The notes: generated from the letters alone by a model not told the origin. Counted from the stretch's first letter, positions 1 through 11,281 are shown. The stretch: DNA of 64,000 nt from Cycas panzhihuaensis (GCA_023213395.1 CM041465.1:128843741-128907740), one strand, 5' to 3'. Made by a program: numbers and translations.

Positions 1-114
1 AGCACTCGTCACCAAATTGAACTTAGGAGGTTGAGGACGAGGCCAATACAATCCTAGAATGCGAGGCAGAGCACCAACCGGCATCAAAGGCAGTTGGATT
101 GAATAAATAGGAAG

Positions 115-700
115 AGCAAGAGCCACTCGGCGTGATGCAAGGGTCTACTTCAACTACGGGAAATTTGGTCATTTTTCAAGTAATTGCAGGGCTTTTGATG
201 TTTGTTATCACTGCAGGCAAACTGGACGCTACCCATATTAATGCTACCAACGACGAGCTGAAATCCAGAAAGGGAAGCAAGTCTTAGGAAACTACAACAA
301 AGAATGAGATTCAATGGAGGACGAAGTTGAAACTACTTTTGTAGCTGCTATAGTTGCCAGTTCTAGTGCCACAGAAAATTGGTATGTTGACTCAAATGCT
401 TTCCACCACATGACTAGAGTTGAATAATGGTTTGAAATTCTGAAACCATATGATCTTAATAAGACCGTGGAAATAGTTCCAAATTTTCTCCTTCACATAA
501 AAGGGATTGGTCAGGTAGCCATAAAACTTGATGGAAAAATTCAACGAATAGGCAATGTCCTTTTTGTATAAAGTATGAAGAAAAATCTCTTGTTAGTATC
601 TCAGTTAAGTGAAAAAAAGTTGATGAAAATGGTCATTGTTACATTCTGAATATAGAAAAGAATGGTATTGTAATAGCTGAAGGGGTAAAATATAACAAAC
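115..700 (+). pseudogene. Cop1 gag zinc knuckles and protease, degenerate
   Basis: Around 150-260 the plus strand encodes two CCHC-like zinc knuckles in a row. The first reads FNYGKFGHFSSNC and has lost its first two cysteines to F/N and Y. The second reads CYHCRQTGRYPY and runs into a stop. These modules bind element RNA in gag. Near 380-415 the Copia protease motif appears as WYVDSNAFHHMT, where families normally have DSGA, so the active-site glycine is lost. Several stops and frameshifts follow up to the integrase. Gag upstream of base 1 is not visible. Confidence 0.75.
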
Positions 701-708
701 TCTATAAG

Positions 709-1680
709 TTGCTTTCCACCTCTATGATACCTGACAAAGGACCTACCAAACCCATGTCTGATGTAAATTCACTTGCTATGGAAAGTAATGTTGCTAATGA
801 AATGTGGCACTTGAAGTATGGACATATCTCACATGATAGATTAGAAAGATTAAAAAATTTAAGAATGGTAAATGGTCTGCTTAATATTTCATTTAATTCA
901 TTTATATGCAAAAGTTGCATGATGGGCAAACAACACAGGATTCCGTGTGCAAAAAACACATGGCGAGCACGAAATAAATTGGATTTGGTTCATACTGATC
1001 TATGTGATCCCTTCACACTAGTTTCAACAAACAATGCACAGTATTTTCTAAATTTTATTGATGGTTTCTCCAAAAAAACACGGGTCTATGTTTTGTTCAA
1101 CAAATCAGAAGCATTTGATTATTTCAAAGAATTCAAAGTAGAAGTGGAATTGAAAAACAACCAGAAAATCAAATGTGTCCGTTCTGACAAGGGAGGAGAG
1201 TATGTGTCCAAAGAATTTCTCCAGCTTTGTAAATTGCATGGAATCTACAGGCAAGTCACAACTTTGTATATACCACAATCAAATGGTGTAGCGGAGAGAA
1301 TGAACAGAATAATTTTAGAAATGGCTTAGTGTTTGTTGAATGACAGGGAAATCACAAAAAGGTATTGGGTAGAAGCCAAGACACGGTGTATCGGTTAATG
1401 AAGTCCAACTCAAGCCTTGGACAAAGTAACACCTGAAGAAGCGTGGAGTAGGCATAAACCAGACGTAAGTCATCTTAAGGTCTTTGGCTATAAAGCATAT
1501 GTACATATTCTCGACCAAAAGATAACCAAATTAGATAATCAAAGCATAGAGTGCATAATGGTTGGATTCAATAATCGCTCAAAAGCATATAGGTATCTTG
1601 ATCCAGAAACAATTAAACTATATGTTAATAGGGACGTGGTATTTGATGAAGGCATAAGATGTACCAAGACAAAATATTAG
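709..1680 (+). pseudogene. Cop1 integrase, broken
   Basis: The segment starts with the GAG-pre-integrase region (MWHLKYGH, then a CX2C half-motif in CKSCMMGKQH). The integrase core follows with all three catalytic acids recognisable: D in HTDLCDP, D in RSDKGGEY and E in GVAERMNR. The enzyme would insert element DNA into the chromosome. A TAG at 1327-1329 ends the first open stretch. A short shifted stretch follows, and the C-terminal part resumes at 1417 (EEAWSRHKPDVSHLKVFGY) and stops at 1678-1680. Spacing and motifs are typical for Copia, but the gene is not functional. Confidence 0.88.
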
Positions 1681-1769
1681 GAAATGAACATAGAGATCAA
1701 TGATAACAGAAAATTGAATATAGTTCAATTAGATGAGGAATTAGTAATTACCTTAGAAAGTGTTGAAAC

Positions 1770-2000
1770 TGATAAAAACTCAATAGAACTCAACAGAATT
1801 TTGATAGGGGAGAGAAAACTGACTTGCCTCTTCATTGAGTTTCAATCTTCTTAAATATACATCATAAGAGTGACCGTTACATATTGAAATGTAACTGATC
1901 AATTCAACGACCAAGTGTCATAATCTTACATTAGAGTTACATTTGAGGGTGGTCTCAACATGACCCCCTTTTCATCTAGATAAAACATTATATTTCAACA
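1770..2000 (-). repeat. Cop2 3' LTR
   Basis: 231 bp, TG...CA, matching 6740-6961. It carries an extra 10 bp near its left end (a repeated CTCAA-containing unit) that the other LTR lacks. The polypurine tract TTAAGAGAGGG (minus strand) lies at 2001-2011 directly inside. Confidence 0.93.
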
Positions 2001-2007
2001 CCCTCTC

Positions 2008-3584
2008 TTAATGTTTTATCTCTAATAGATTCATTTTGTTTCTTAGATACTTAAGTCTTTCTTTTCCAAGAGTCTTTGTTAAAAGATCTGTAATTTGTTC
2101 TGATGATGAACAATACTCTAGATCAATTTCTTTGTTATGTACCTTCTCTCTTATGAAGTGATGATGAACTTCTATGAGCTTTAGTCCTTGCATGAAGAAC
2201 TGGATTTTTAGTTAGCTTGATGGAACTTTGATTGTCGCATTTTAATAAGGTTGCTTCCTTTTGTTGTTGTTCTAGGTCGACTAGAAGTTGTCTTAATCAA
2301 ATAGCTTCACAAGTTGTCGTCAGACTTTATATTCTCGCTCAGAGAAGATAATGCAACAGTAGCTTGTTTCTTACTACACCAAGAAACTGCTGAAGATCCC
2401 AGAAAGTAGTATCCACTGGTGGACTTTCTTTGTTCTTTGTCTCCAGCCCAGTCGGAGTCGCAATACCCTGATAATTTTGTTGAACCTCCTTTTGGATATA
2501 CTAGTTTTAAGTCTGTTGTTCCCTTGAGATATCTCAATATTCTCTTTGCAGCCTGCCAATGTCTTAACTTAGGATTTTGAATATACCTGGACACCAGTCC
2601 TACTGAATGAGATATGTCAGGCCTGGTAGCTGTCAAATAAATTAAGCTTCCAATCATTTGTCTATACAAAGTGATGTCTGCATCCTCCTCCATATTATCT
2701 GCCATTAATTCACAGTTTGTTTCCATGGGTGTTGTACAAGAGTTGCAGTTTTCCAACTGAAATCTGGCAAGTAAATTTTTGATGTAATTACTTTGGGACA
2801 AGGTTATATAATTTTGATATTGACCTATTTCTAGTCCCAAGTAATAATTTAGAGAACCCAAGTCTGTCATTTCAAACTTCTGCTGGAGTTGTTCTTTAAT
2901 GTCTTTAATGCCTCTTTCGTTATTTCCAGTGAGAAGCATATCATCAACATAGACTACAATTATTGTAATCTTATCATCCCTTTTTCTTATGTATAGATTG
3001 GAGTCTGAGATACATCGTTTGAACTTATTTTCTTCAAGAAAGTGATCTAGTTTGGCATACCAGGCTCGAGGGGCCTGTTTCAGACCATACAACTCCTTTT
3101 TTAATTTACAAATTATATTTTCTTGCCCTTTTTGAATATACCCTTTAGGTTGTTGCACGTAGACTTCTTCTTCCAGTTCTCCATTTAGAAAGGCGCTTGT
3201 TATGTCCAATTGAGAAATCTTCTAATTTTGTGTTGCGGCTAGAGCAATTACTGTCCTTACAGTATTCATTTTTGCCACATGAGAAAAAGTTTCATCAAAG
3301 TCTACCCCTATTGTTTGTGTGTATCCTTTTGCAACTAATCTTGCTTTATACTTTTCTATCTTACCATCCATTCCCTTTTTTGCTTTGAAAACCCATTTAC
3401 AGTTGACAGCAGATTTGTTGGTAGGTAGTTCTACCAATTCCCATGTCTGATTCCTTTTGATTGAGTTCATTTCACTGTCCATGGCAGCCTTCCACTCCTG
3501 ACGATCTTTTGCTTCTTGAAAGGTTTGAGGTTCGACTCTGCTTAGTAGAGCTTTTGTTCTTTGACTTCTTGTTTTGTGTTCCAT
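2008..3584 (-). pseudogene. Cop2 reverse transcriptase and RNase H
   Basis: Reading 3584 down to 2307, one minus-strand frame encodes a Copia RT. The N-terminal part ends in ...IALAATQN at an in-frame TAG (3222-3224, apparently a changed TGG). The same frame continues with LDITSAFLNG, the catalytic YVDDMLLTG near 2938-2952, then RNase H motifs GYCDSDWAG and STSGYYFLG. RT copies element RNA to DNA and RNase H removes the RNA. A frameshift after ALSS at about 2350 scrambles the next part. The C-terminus resumes at 2193 with HHHFIREKV and DLLTK. Apart from that one stop, the RT is nearly intact. Confidence 0.93.
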
Positions 3585-3589
3585 TATAT

Positions 3590-4643
3590 TGCTTTTTCCC
3601 TCCTCAATTGTTTTAATGTACCATTTTGGTAACTTTTTCTGTTTTTGTGAATCTTCCTTTTTGTTAGAATCCTTTGTTGCCTCATTAGTTTCACTTGAAC
3701 CTGTTGATGATGGAGGAAATGCCTCTTCTTCTGAAGTGATTTCTGATCCATCCTCTCACTTAGTTTCCTTTGCAGCTTCTTGTTCAATTTCTTTTTCACT
3801 TCCATCAATTACTCTAATTTGTGAAGATTCGTTAGGATCTTCTTCATTAAAAATTACATCTCTGCTTACATAGATCTTGTTAGTTTTAGGATCTATGCAT
3901 TTGTAGGCTTTTGAATTTTTGCTGTAGCCTATCATAATACATTCCTTGCTTTTTGCATCTAGTTTGGATCTTTTCTTATCTGGAACATAAACAAATGCTT
4001 GACTGCCAAAAATTTTAAGAAGACTTATATCAGATTTCTTGCCTGTCCAAGCTTCTTCAAGAGTGATATCCTTCAAGGCTTTGGTTGGACTGCTTATCGA
4101 TAACAAGTCAGGCTCACTGCTCGCCTAATAGCATTTTGGTACATTTTTTTCATAAACCATACTCCGAGACATTTCCATTAAGATTCTATTTTTTCTTTCA
4201 AGCACTCCATTTGACTAAGGTGCGTAGGGGGTTGTAACCTGTCTGCGTATTCCTCGATCCTTGTAATAATTCAGGAACTCTTTTGATATATATTCGCCTC
4301 CTCCATCTGACTTGATGCATCTAATTTTTGTTCCTGATTCTAGTTTTGTTTTTACCTTAAATTCTTTGAATGCTTCAAAAACTTCTGACTTATTATGTAG
4401 AAAATATACCCATACCTTCCGAGTGAAATCATCAATGAATGTTAGAAAGTATCTACATCCATTGATTGTGAGTGGTGTAATTGGCCCACATATATCTATA
4501 TGTATTAATTCCAACTTTGATTGAGCCCTCCAGATGCTTTCCTTGAAGGGATGCCTGTGTTGTTTGCCTAACTGACATCCTTTACAAACAAAGTTATTTG
4601 ACGAGATGACAGGCAATCCATTCACCATTTTCGATTTTTCCAT
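3590..4643 (-). pseudogene. Cop2 integrase and integrase-RT linker
   Basis: Minus strand. The pre-integrase CX2C motif (CKGCQLGKQHRHPF) is followed by catalytic D in HIDICGP and D in KSDGGGEY. A TAG at 4215-4217 falls where relatives read PYxPQxNGV, consistent with C-to-T decay of a glutamine codon. The same frame then continues through EEAWTGKKSDISLLKIFGSQ to a linker rich in E, S and K ending near 3756. The remaining linker is frameshifted and joins the RT at about 3590. The gene is dead but well preserved. Confidence 0.88.
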
Positions 4644-4649
4644 TAATCT

Positions 4650-5420
4650 TAATGTGTCAATTGGGAGATGTCCATACTTTAAATGCCAAGCTTTATTACT
4701 AGATTTGATAGCAGTACAAGCATTTTCTTCTAGGTTAGGAAGCTGTGGATCCGATGAAGTTTATAAAGATCATTACACCTTACCCCTTTTGCAATGGTTT
4801 CTCCGTTCCTCTTCATATCTAAAATATGGCAGTACCCTTCTTCATCAAAGACTATTCTCAACCCCTTTTTGCTCAATTGAGAGACAGAAAGAAGATTCAT
4901 TTTTAGGCCTGGAACAAGCAAGACATTTCCAATTTTCTTTACATCCCCTTCCAAATTTACAGAGATGGTCCCGACCCCTTTTATATCAAATGGATACCTA
5001 CCCCTTTTATATCAAATGGATACCTATCACCCAATTCAACTGATTTGTCTAGATTACAGGGTCTTAAGGTTTCAAACCAATCTTCACAATTAGTCATATG
5101 TCTTGATGCTCTTGAATCTATGTACCATATATCATTGTCTTTTATGCTAGTGGCCAGAGCAATAATGAAGGCAGTCTCTTCTTCCTCCTCTTCTGTTTTC
5201 TCTTTGCTGTATCCTCCAACAGGTCTTTTTCCTTTCTGGATCTCACTTCATCTTTGTGGGCATTGATATGGATAGTGCCTGCTCTGTCTGTAGTAGCAAC
5301 ATATATCAAAAATTCAGCAGTTGCTGGAGATGTGTCCGGTTCTTCCACAATTGAAACATATTCTCGTTTCTCTGCTTTGTCCATGTCCTCTTGAATCTTG
5401 CCAGCGTCCACGTCCTTTGA
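4650..5420 (-). pseudogene. Cop2 protease and tandem zinc knuckles
   Basis: Minus strand. Near 5290-5360 two CCHC-type knuckles can be read, CFNCGRTGHISSNC and a degenerate CYYRQSRHYPYQC. The protease motif WYIDSRASRHMT follows near 5130 (D-S-R where DSG is usual), and then the conserved GNVLLVPGLKMNLLSVSQL stretch near 4900. A 26-bp tandem duplication at 4974-5025 shifts the frame inside the protease. Two knuckles in series recur in Cop1 and Cop3. Confidence 0.8.
4974..5025. repeat. 26-bp tandem duplication in Cop2 protease
   Basis: Two perfect 26-bp copies (4974-4999 and 5000-5025). As 26 is not a multiple of three, the duplication breaks the protease frame. Cop3 does not show it. Confidence 0.9.
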
Positions 5421-5529
5421 GGTCAGGTGTTATGCCTCATCCATGAAATTGATATCTTCCTCTTGATCCTAGATTTAGTCTAGATGCAAAGGCATCCTCC
5501 AATTCTGAAGTGTCTTCATACCTTTTGTT

Positions 5530-6090
5530 TCATTTTTCCTGTCTTAATAATAATACTGTTAATTCATCAAGTGTTATCTGATCAATTCTATCACTATTTG
5601 TGATAATATTGATGGTCGTGTCAAATGATTTGGGCAGCTTTGATGCTACAAGTTCTACTAATTCTTGTTCATAAATTAGTCCTCCAGCACTTAAAAGATT
5701 GTTCCTGATTGAAATGATCTTATCCATAAACTTTGTTATGTTCTCATTTTCTCTCATGTGAAGTTTATACATTTCCTCTTTAAGAGCAATTATTCTTGCC
5801 TTATTTTTCTGCCCATACGGAGTTTCTAGACATTTCCAAATTTCAGAGGACAGATTTAATTTCAAAACTGGATCAGAAATTGACATTTTTAAAGTGAGAA
5901 CACCTATGTTATTTCTTTCTTCCCAGTTTGCCAGCTTTGAATATGAGTCATTTGGATGTGCTTCAGCTCCTATTGCAATTTTCCGTGCATTTTTGACCCT
6001 TAGGATAGTTTCCACCTTAATTTTCCAAACATGATAGTTTGTATCAGTCAATTTTTCTGGTTCTGGCAGAGAAATGAGTGTGGAAGCCAT
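5530..6090 (-). pseudogene. Cop2 gag N-terminal half (UBN2-type)
   Basis: An open minus-strand stretch of 186 codons starting at 6090 (MASTLISLPEPEKLT). It has the typical Copia gag features: a DTNYHVWKIKVETIL segment near the start, the helical UBN2-like core (ALKEEMYKLHMRENENITKFMDKI) and a hydrophobic SKLPKSFDT motif. Gag forms the particle that packages element RNA. The first ATG lies about 650 bases downstream of the 5' LTR, a normal leader length. A frameshift near 5530 separates it from the zinc-knuckle part. Confidence 0.88.
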
Positions 6091-6727
6091 TTACACAGAG
6101 AGAAAACAGGTTGCTAGTATCTGGGTCATACCCTTGTACGGACCGGTACAAAAAGTACCTCAGAAGAAAGAGGAGAAGATGACAGTTCTGAATCTAAAAT
6201 TATTTTTTTAGGACAGTCTATGGATTGAGAGAAAACTGGGACAAAAAACAGAACAGGGCAGTTAGGGCAAAACCCATTTTTGCAAGAAAAAGAGAAATCT
6301 CTTCATCAAATCTACCAAAGATTGTCTTAAAATCTTCTTAAGGCTCTGACACAGAGTTTATAACAGGTTTGATCCAAAAAATTTGAAAGAATTCAGAGAA
6401 ATCTTTAGTTGTTCAGTTGTACCTCCAATCCCGTGCGGTTGAGAAATTGCCAAAAAGTCCTCTAAAACTTCTTCAAATGAAGTTGACCCTGAAGGGAGAA
6501 ATGACGGGGACGATGAGATCTCTCTGCTGGTGAAGTTTCGTCTCAATCTGAGACACTTGAAAATTTTGTCCGTACTCTATCCGTACGAAGTCTTTATTGT
6601 CCTCTAGTCCTGCTCTTTTCAATCTTGTTTGAGCTCCCAGATATCTTTTATGTCTGTCTGCTTCTTTATCTCAGAACTGTCTTTGATAGTTACTAGAGGC
6701 CCTCTCTCAATCAGGCAGAGTAACCTA
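6091..6727 (-). other. Cop2 5' leader, no gene
   Basis: About 640 bp between the primer site and the gag ATG. It has no convincing coding content. Short open frames here have no homology to the element's proteins. Confidence 0.7.
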
Positions 6728-6739
6728 GCTCTGATACCA
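6728..6739 (-). other. Cop2 primer binding site
   Basis: On the minus strand TGGTATCAGAGC abuts the 5' LTR. This is the usual plant site complementary to the 3' end of initiator tRNA-Met, which primes minus-strand DNA synthesis. Confidence 0.93.
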
Positions 6740-6961
6740 TGATAAAAACTCAACAGAATTTTGATAGGGGAGAGAAAACTGACTTGCCTCTTCATTGAGT
6801 TTCAATCTTTTTAAATATACATCATAAGAGTGATCGTTACATATTGAAATGCAACTGATCAATTCTGAACAACCAAGTGTCATAATCTTACATTAGAATT
6901 ACATTTGAGGGTGGTCTCAACATGACCCCTTTTCATCTAGATAAAACATTATATTTCAACA
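6740..6961 (-). repeat. Cop2 5' LTR
   Basis: 222 bp with TG...CA ends. It pairs with 1770-2000 with few substitutions plus 10-, 3- and 1-bp length differences. A TATA-like stretch (GTATATTTAAAAAG on the minus strand) probably marks the element promoter. Confidence 0.93.
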
Positions 6962-8700
6962 GAGACTGGAAGCGAAATTTCAGGTGAAAAGACACCTGAC
7001 AACTATCAGCCAAGTGGCCTTGATATCACACAAGAAGAAGAAGAGTAGAAATTAGAGCAAGTACAAAGCTCTAAAAAGGTACCAAAATGGTATCTTAAAA
7101 CTCTTGAAGAAACAAAAAAAGTGTTTGAACACAGGACAAGATCTCAGAAACCACAGGCACTAATTTGCTCTATTGAACCAAAAACATTTGAGGAAACAAG
7201 CAAATTTCAAGCCTGGATGACAACAATGGATGTTGAAATGGAAGTCATTTACAAAAATGAGACTTGGGATTTAGTAGAACCTCTTGAGGATAAACCCATT
7301 ATAAATTGCAAATGGATATATAGAGTAAAAGAAAAACCAAATGGAGAAATTGAGAAATACAAAGCAAGGTTGGTGGCAAAAGGCTATATAGAAATTGTTG
7401 TAATTGACTATGAAGAAACATTCTCACTAGTGGCAAAATTAAACATTGTGAGAATAGTAATTGCAATAGCCACTCCGAAAGGATGGAAGATCTATTAGAT
7501 GGATGTAAAGAGTGCCTTCCTAAATATAGATCTTCAAGAAGAAATCTATATGCACTAACCAAAAGGATACACCAAATATGGGCAAGAGAACTTGGTCTGC
7601 AAACTAAGAAAGGCATTATATAGACTCAAGCAAGCAACAAGGGCCTAGTACGCCAAGCTGTTCAAATATCTTATCCAAAATGGTTTTTGCAGGTGCGAAT
7701 CAGATCATAGCCTATATGTAAAGTTCAATCAAGGTCTAGTCTCCATTATAGTAGTGTATGTAGATGATATGTTTATCACAAGGAGTTATGTAGATTCAAT
7801 TGCACTCATCAAAAGGAAAGTTTGAAAGAATTTTTAAAATGACAGACCTTGGAACATTGCATTATTATCTGGGAATAGAGATTGGATGAAACAACAATTT
7901 TGTTATCTTGTCTCAATCTAAATGTATCAAAAATGTGCTAAAAAGGTTTAATATAGAAAATTGCAATAGTGTTGTCACTCCTATGGAAATTGGTTGTGTG
8001 TTGAATATTGAACAAGAAGCACAACCAGTTAATGCAACTACATACAAACAACTGATTGGAATCTTGATCTATCTTACAGCCACCAGATCAAACATTTCTT
8101 ACGCAGTTGGTGTGGTCTTCAAGTTCATGGAAAATCTAAAAATACCTCATTAGAATGCTGCAAAGAGAATTTTGTAGTATTTGAAAGGAACAATAAATCT
8201 TGGATTAGAATATGTAAAAGACAACAATATGCAATTAACAGGATTCAGTGATTCTAATTGGGCAGGAGATAGAATGGACAGAAAATCCACTTCAGTATAT
8301 TGTTTCTTTCTAGGAATAACCTTAATTTCCTGTAGCAACAAAAAACAACATACAATGGCTTTGTCTTCAACAGAGACAGAATACAAATCAATAGTAAATG
8401 TAGCTTGTGAATGAGTATGGATCAGACAACTCCTAAAGGATCTTAGAGAAGAACAAACATCACTTACTTAGTTATTCTGCGATAACCAAATCACAATCAA
8501 GATGACAGAAAATCCAATACTGCATGCAAGGACCATACATATGGAAGTGCATCATCATTTCATTAGAGAAAAAGTACAGAACAAATAGATTGAACTTCTA
8601 CATTGCACTTCAAAAAATTAAACTGTTGATGTTCTTACAAAACCCTTAAGTAGAGACAAGTTTTTCTTATTTAAAAATAGGTCAGGAGTAAAATAGATAA
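6962..8700 (+). pseudogene. Cop1 reverse transcriptase and RNase H
   Basis: The integrase-RT linker resumes right after Cop2. From 7121 the RT N-terminus is clear (EHRTRSQKPQALICSIEPKT, then NCKWIYRVK and KARLVAKGY). A stop at 7496 replaces the W/L of ...KIY-MDVKSAF. The catalytic YVDDM is at 7757-7771, and a frameshift follows. RT resumes at 7908 (SQSKCIKNVLKRF) and RNase H at 8181-8414 with GFSDSNWAG and ALSSTETEYK. The tail FCDNQ, HHHFIREKV and VLTKPLS runs to about 8660 with more stops. Confidence 0.9.
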
Positions 8701-8715
8701 AACATTAAGAGAGTG

Positions 8716-8923
8716 TGTTAGAAGTAATGTTTTATCTAGGATACTGTGTAAACGTAAAGTATATTTAAGACACTTTATAAGGGTCATGTATCATTCCCCC
8801 TTTTTCTCTCTGAGTGACAAATGGCAAGATTACATTGAGCGGTTGCCATTTGTCTCATACAAGTTGTAATGTATTTATATAGAATTCATCCTCATTAATG
8901 AAATCATTTGAGTTCTTTTTACA
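8716..8923 (+). repeat. Cop1 3' LTR
   Basis: A 208-bp segment starting TGTTAGAAG directly after a polypurine tract (TTAAGAGAGTG, 8705-8715) and ending TTTACA. The start is firm. The end is inferred from where Gyp1 homology begins (compare 39357 on). Its first 30 bases resemble the LTR starts of Cop2 and Cop3, so the three families are related. The 5' partner is outside the window. Confidence 0.8.
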
Positions 8924-8929
8924 GGAATA

Positions 8930-10235
8930 ACATTAGCCATCTACTTATTCTTCCCTTTATTATAGGTTTATTTATGAGATACATTAGGGCTTGATGATTG
9001 ACAAAGAATATAAATGGTTTGGACAATAAATAATGTCAGAATTTATGCAATGCATAGACCATTCACAATCCTTCCCGTTTAGTGGTAGTATAATTCTACT
9101 CTGCTTTTGTCACTTTTCTACTCGCAAAGTAAGTGTGGTGGTCCATCTTGTCATCACTAGTTTGGGCTAATACACACCCAATAGCATACTGTGGTGCATC
9201 GACATGTACATGAAAAACCTTTTCCCAATTTAGAAATCTTAATATCAGTGCAAATATAATGGCTTTCTTTAGAGATTCAACAGCCTCTTGTCGCTCCATG
9301 TTCAACTCCCATTCTGTATCCTTTTTCAATAAATCTTCTAATGGGCCTGATATACATGCATACCCCCTGATAAACTTCCTGTAATATCTCGTTAGTCGGA
9401 AGAATCCTTTCAATTGTTTCCTTGTGAGAGGTGTTGGGAAGTGTAAAATGATAGAAACTTTGGCTAAATTCGTCAGTAATCCCTTTCGATTCACAATTTG
9501 GCCTAATAAGTTGTCGAATGGTACCAAAAAGGTGCATTTCTATGGGTTGAAACATTGTTTATTTTCCCGAAAAGTTTGTAGCATTTCCCTTAAGTTGTCC
9601 ATTTGGTTTTTCATTAGTCCATACAATGTCCAGTCGTCAAGAAAAACTGTCACTTTTCCACCAATCATTTTGCAAAAGATATTTATAACAATCCTTTGAA
9701 AAGTGGTTAGTGCATTGGTAAGGCCAAAGGGCACTACCCTATATGTGTATGTTCCCCATTTTGTGACAAAAGCTATTTTTGCTTGATTTTCTGGAGCAAT
9801 CTAAACTTGATTGTATCCACTAAATCTGTCTATGAATGAATACATTTCATTTCCTCCTACCATCTCTAAAACATCTTTTGTGAATGATAACAAAAGAGGA
9901 TCTTTCTTTGTTACTTTATTGAGCTACCTATAATCCACACAAACTCTTATTTTTCCAATTTTCTTTGGTACTACTACCACAGGGCTTACCCAATCGCTGT
10001 AGTTAATCTCATAGATATAACCAGCCTCTGGCATTTTGTTCAGTTCTGCTTTCACTTTTTCCTTGTATTTTGGATTCATTCAGTATGGTCTTTGTTTTAC
10101 TAGTTTAGCACCTTCAATCAAATCAATAGGGTGCATTCCTATCTCTAGAGGAATGCCCTTAAGGTCCTTGTATGACCATGTAAACACATCATAGTATCCC
10201 TCAAATAGTTGTTGGGCTTACGCCACTCTTTTATC
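8930..10235 (-). pseudogene. Gyp1 reverse transcriptase and RNase H
   Basis: Minus strand. RT begins near 10080 (NPKYKEKVKAELNKMPEAG), then VSPVVVVPKK, VCVDYR with a stop for the following residue, LNKVTKKDP, SFIDRFSGYNQV and VPFGLTNA. The catalytic box reads FLDDW, where Gypsy elements usually have Y/F-x-DD. The RT-RNase H junction (FPTPLTRKQLKGFF, YYRKFIRGYA) and the RNase H start (FHVHVDAPQYAIGCVLAQ, first catalytic D present) occupy 9096-9527. Stops and shifts interrupt the region. The RNase H C-terminus is cut by Cop1 at 8924. Confidence 0.87.
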
Positions 10236-10651
10236 ATCCCAATAATTCCCAATATGTATGTTTTTTGGGTTTTCTTTAGTTCCCAAATGGATTTTAGCAG
10301 TTTTCAACGCCATTTTTTAAATGTTGTTTCGTTCATTGATGTGATGAGTAGGGGTATTTTCGATCTCTTTTTGTCCATAATTGACTTCTGTAAACTCTAG
10401 AGGGTAATTATTGTTTTCTTCCTCATTATCCTTGGGGTCACTAATTTCCTCCCTTCGTACTGATGACATTGATTTTGATTGCTCTATCTCTATGCTTAAC
10501 TTCCTAATTTCTTTGAGTATTTTATCAATTTTCTTGTCATAGGAAGAATGTGAGAACATTTTTATGAAAGATTCCCTAAGATTGTTCCATGCTACTTTCA
10601 AGGTTTTTTCTTTCCCTACTAGCCATTTTTTCCCTATTCGTCTTAAGGTAT
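10236..10651 (-). pseudogene. Gyp1 protease-RT linker, part 1
   Basis: An open minus-strand stretch (10694-10317) including GKKWLVGKEKTLKVAWNNL and SFIKMFSHSSYDKK. It aligns with the Gyp2 linker at 41326-40937 (QEWLLGKVRVRNIRWDNL, FIKIYSYQSKDTK). It belongs to the polyprotein between protease and RT, and its function is unknown to me. The first residues of the open stretch lie inside the Gyp3 LTR and are not part of the gene. Sequence resumes at 22994 beyond Gyp3. Confidence 0.7.
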
Positions 10652-11279
10652 TGTAGCATCCCAAAATATGGCCAAAACTATACTGTGTGACCATTCAAAT
10701 TGAAGGTCTGTGAACCAAGATTCTAATGGTTTAGACGAAAGTCAATTCTAACATCTATAACAAAAGTTATGACCGTTTGAAGATTTTGACTTACTAGTTT
10801 TAGGGAGAGTTCTAACCAACTTCCAGTCTTGGTTTTGGGCAGATATATACCCCTTTTCTGGCTGCCTTATATTAGTATCTTTGGCTGCCTATTTAAGGAG
10901 GATTTGGAACCTCATTTGGGCGTCTCAGAGCCATATTTGGATTACTATAAATTTGACCTTGAGGCTGCTATTTACTCGCCCTTAGGGCTGCACTATTTAG
11001 AGGGAACCTTGCCTCGAAGAGGGTAATGATAGTAAGAGCATTTTGGCATCTATATCATTCATCTTCCAGTTCTTCTCTAAAGATACACATTGCTGCCCTT
11101 GCAAATATATTTTAACTATATTTTGGAAGCATTATTTTCTTTGTTCTAGCTCTTTTAATCTCCAATCTGTGTTAAGAGGTTCGACATGTGTGATCAAAAC
11201 ACTTCATACTTCCAATGGAGTTGTTACTTTTAAAGGATTTTTCCAGGAGATTCCAGGACAAGTAAAAGTTACTACTTCA
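10652..11279 (+). repeat. Gyp3 5' LTR
   Basis: 628 bp, TG...CA, paired with 22368-22993 but clearly diverged. A likely TATA box (TATAAAT) lies at 10946-10952 and a TATTTAAGG motif near 10888. It resembles the reverse complement of the Gyp5 LTR (32440-32912), marking one family. Confidence 0.93.
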
Positions 11280-11281
11280 AG

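Larger units (their letters stand above)
1770..6961 (-). mobile_element. Cop2: near-complete Ty1/Copia element nested in Cop1
   Basis: A 5.2-kb minus-strand element with LTRs at 1770-2000 (3') and 6740-6961 (5'), both with TG...CA ends. It has a primer site for initiator tRNA-Met and a polypurine tract beside the 3' LTR. The flanks GAAAC (1765-1769) and GAGAC (6962-6966) look like a 5-bp target duplication with one change. The LTRs differ by a handful of substitutions and three small indels. Domain order on the minus strand is gag, zinc knuckles, protease, integrase, RT, RNase H. It belongs to the same family as Cop3, judged by protein and LTR similarity. Confidence 0.95.
1..8923 (+). mobile_element. 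Cop1: Ty1/Copia LTR retrotransposon, 5' end outside window, split by Cop2
   Basis: A plus-strand Copia element in the order gag zinc knuckles, protease, integrase, RT, RNase H, polypurine tract, 3' LTR. Its 5' LTR and gag start lie before base 1. The integrase-RT linker is interrupted at 1770-6961 by Cop2, and coding resumes at 6962. The sequence after its 3' LTR (8924 on) is Gyp1 RNase H sequence, alignable with Gyp2 near 39357, so Cop1 inserted into Gyp1. The coding region holds many stops and frameshifts, so the copy is dead. Confidence 0.9.
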
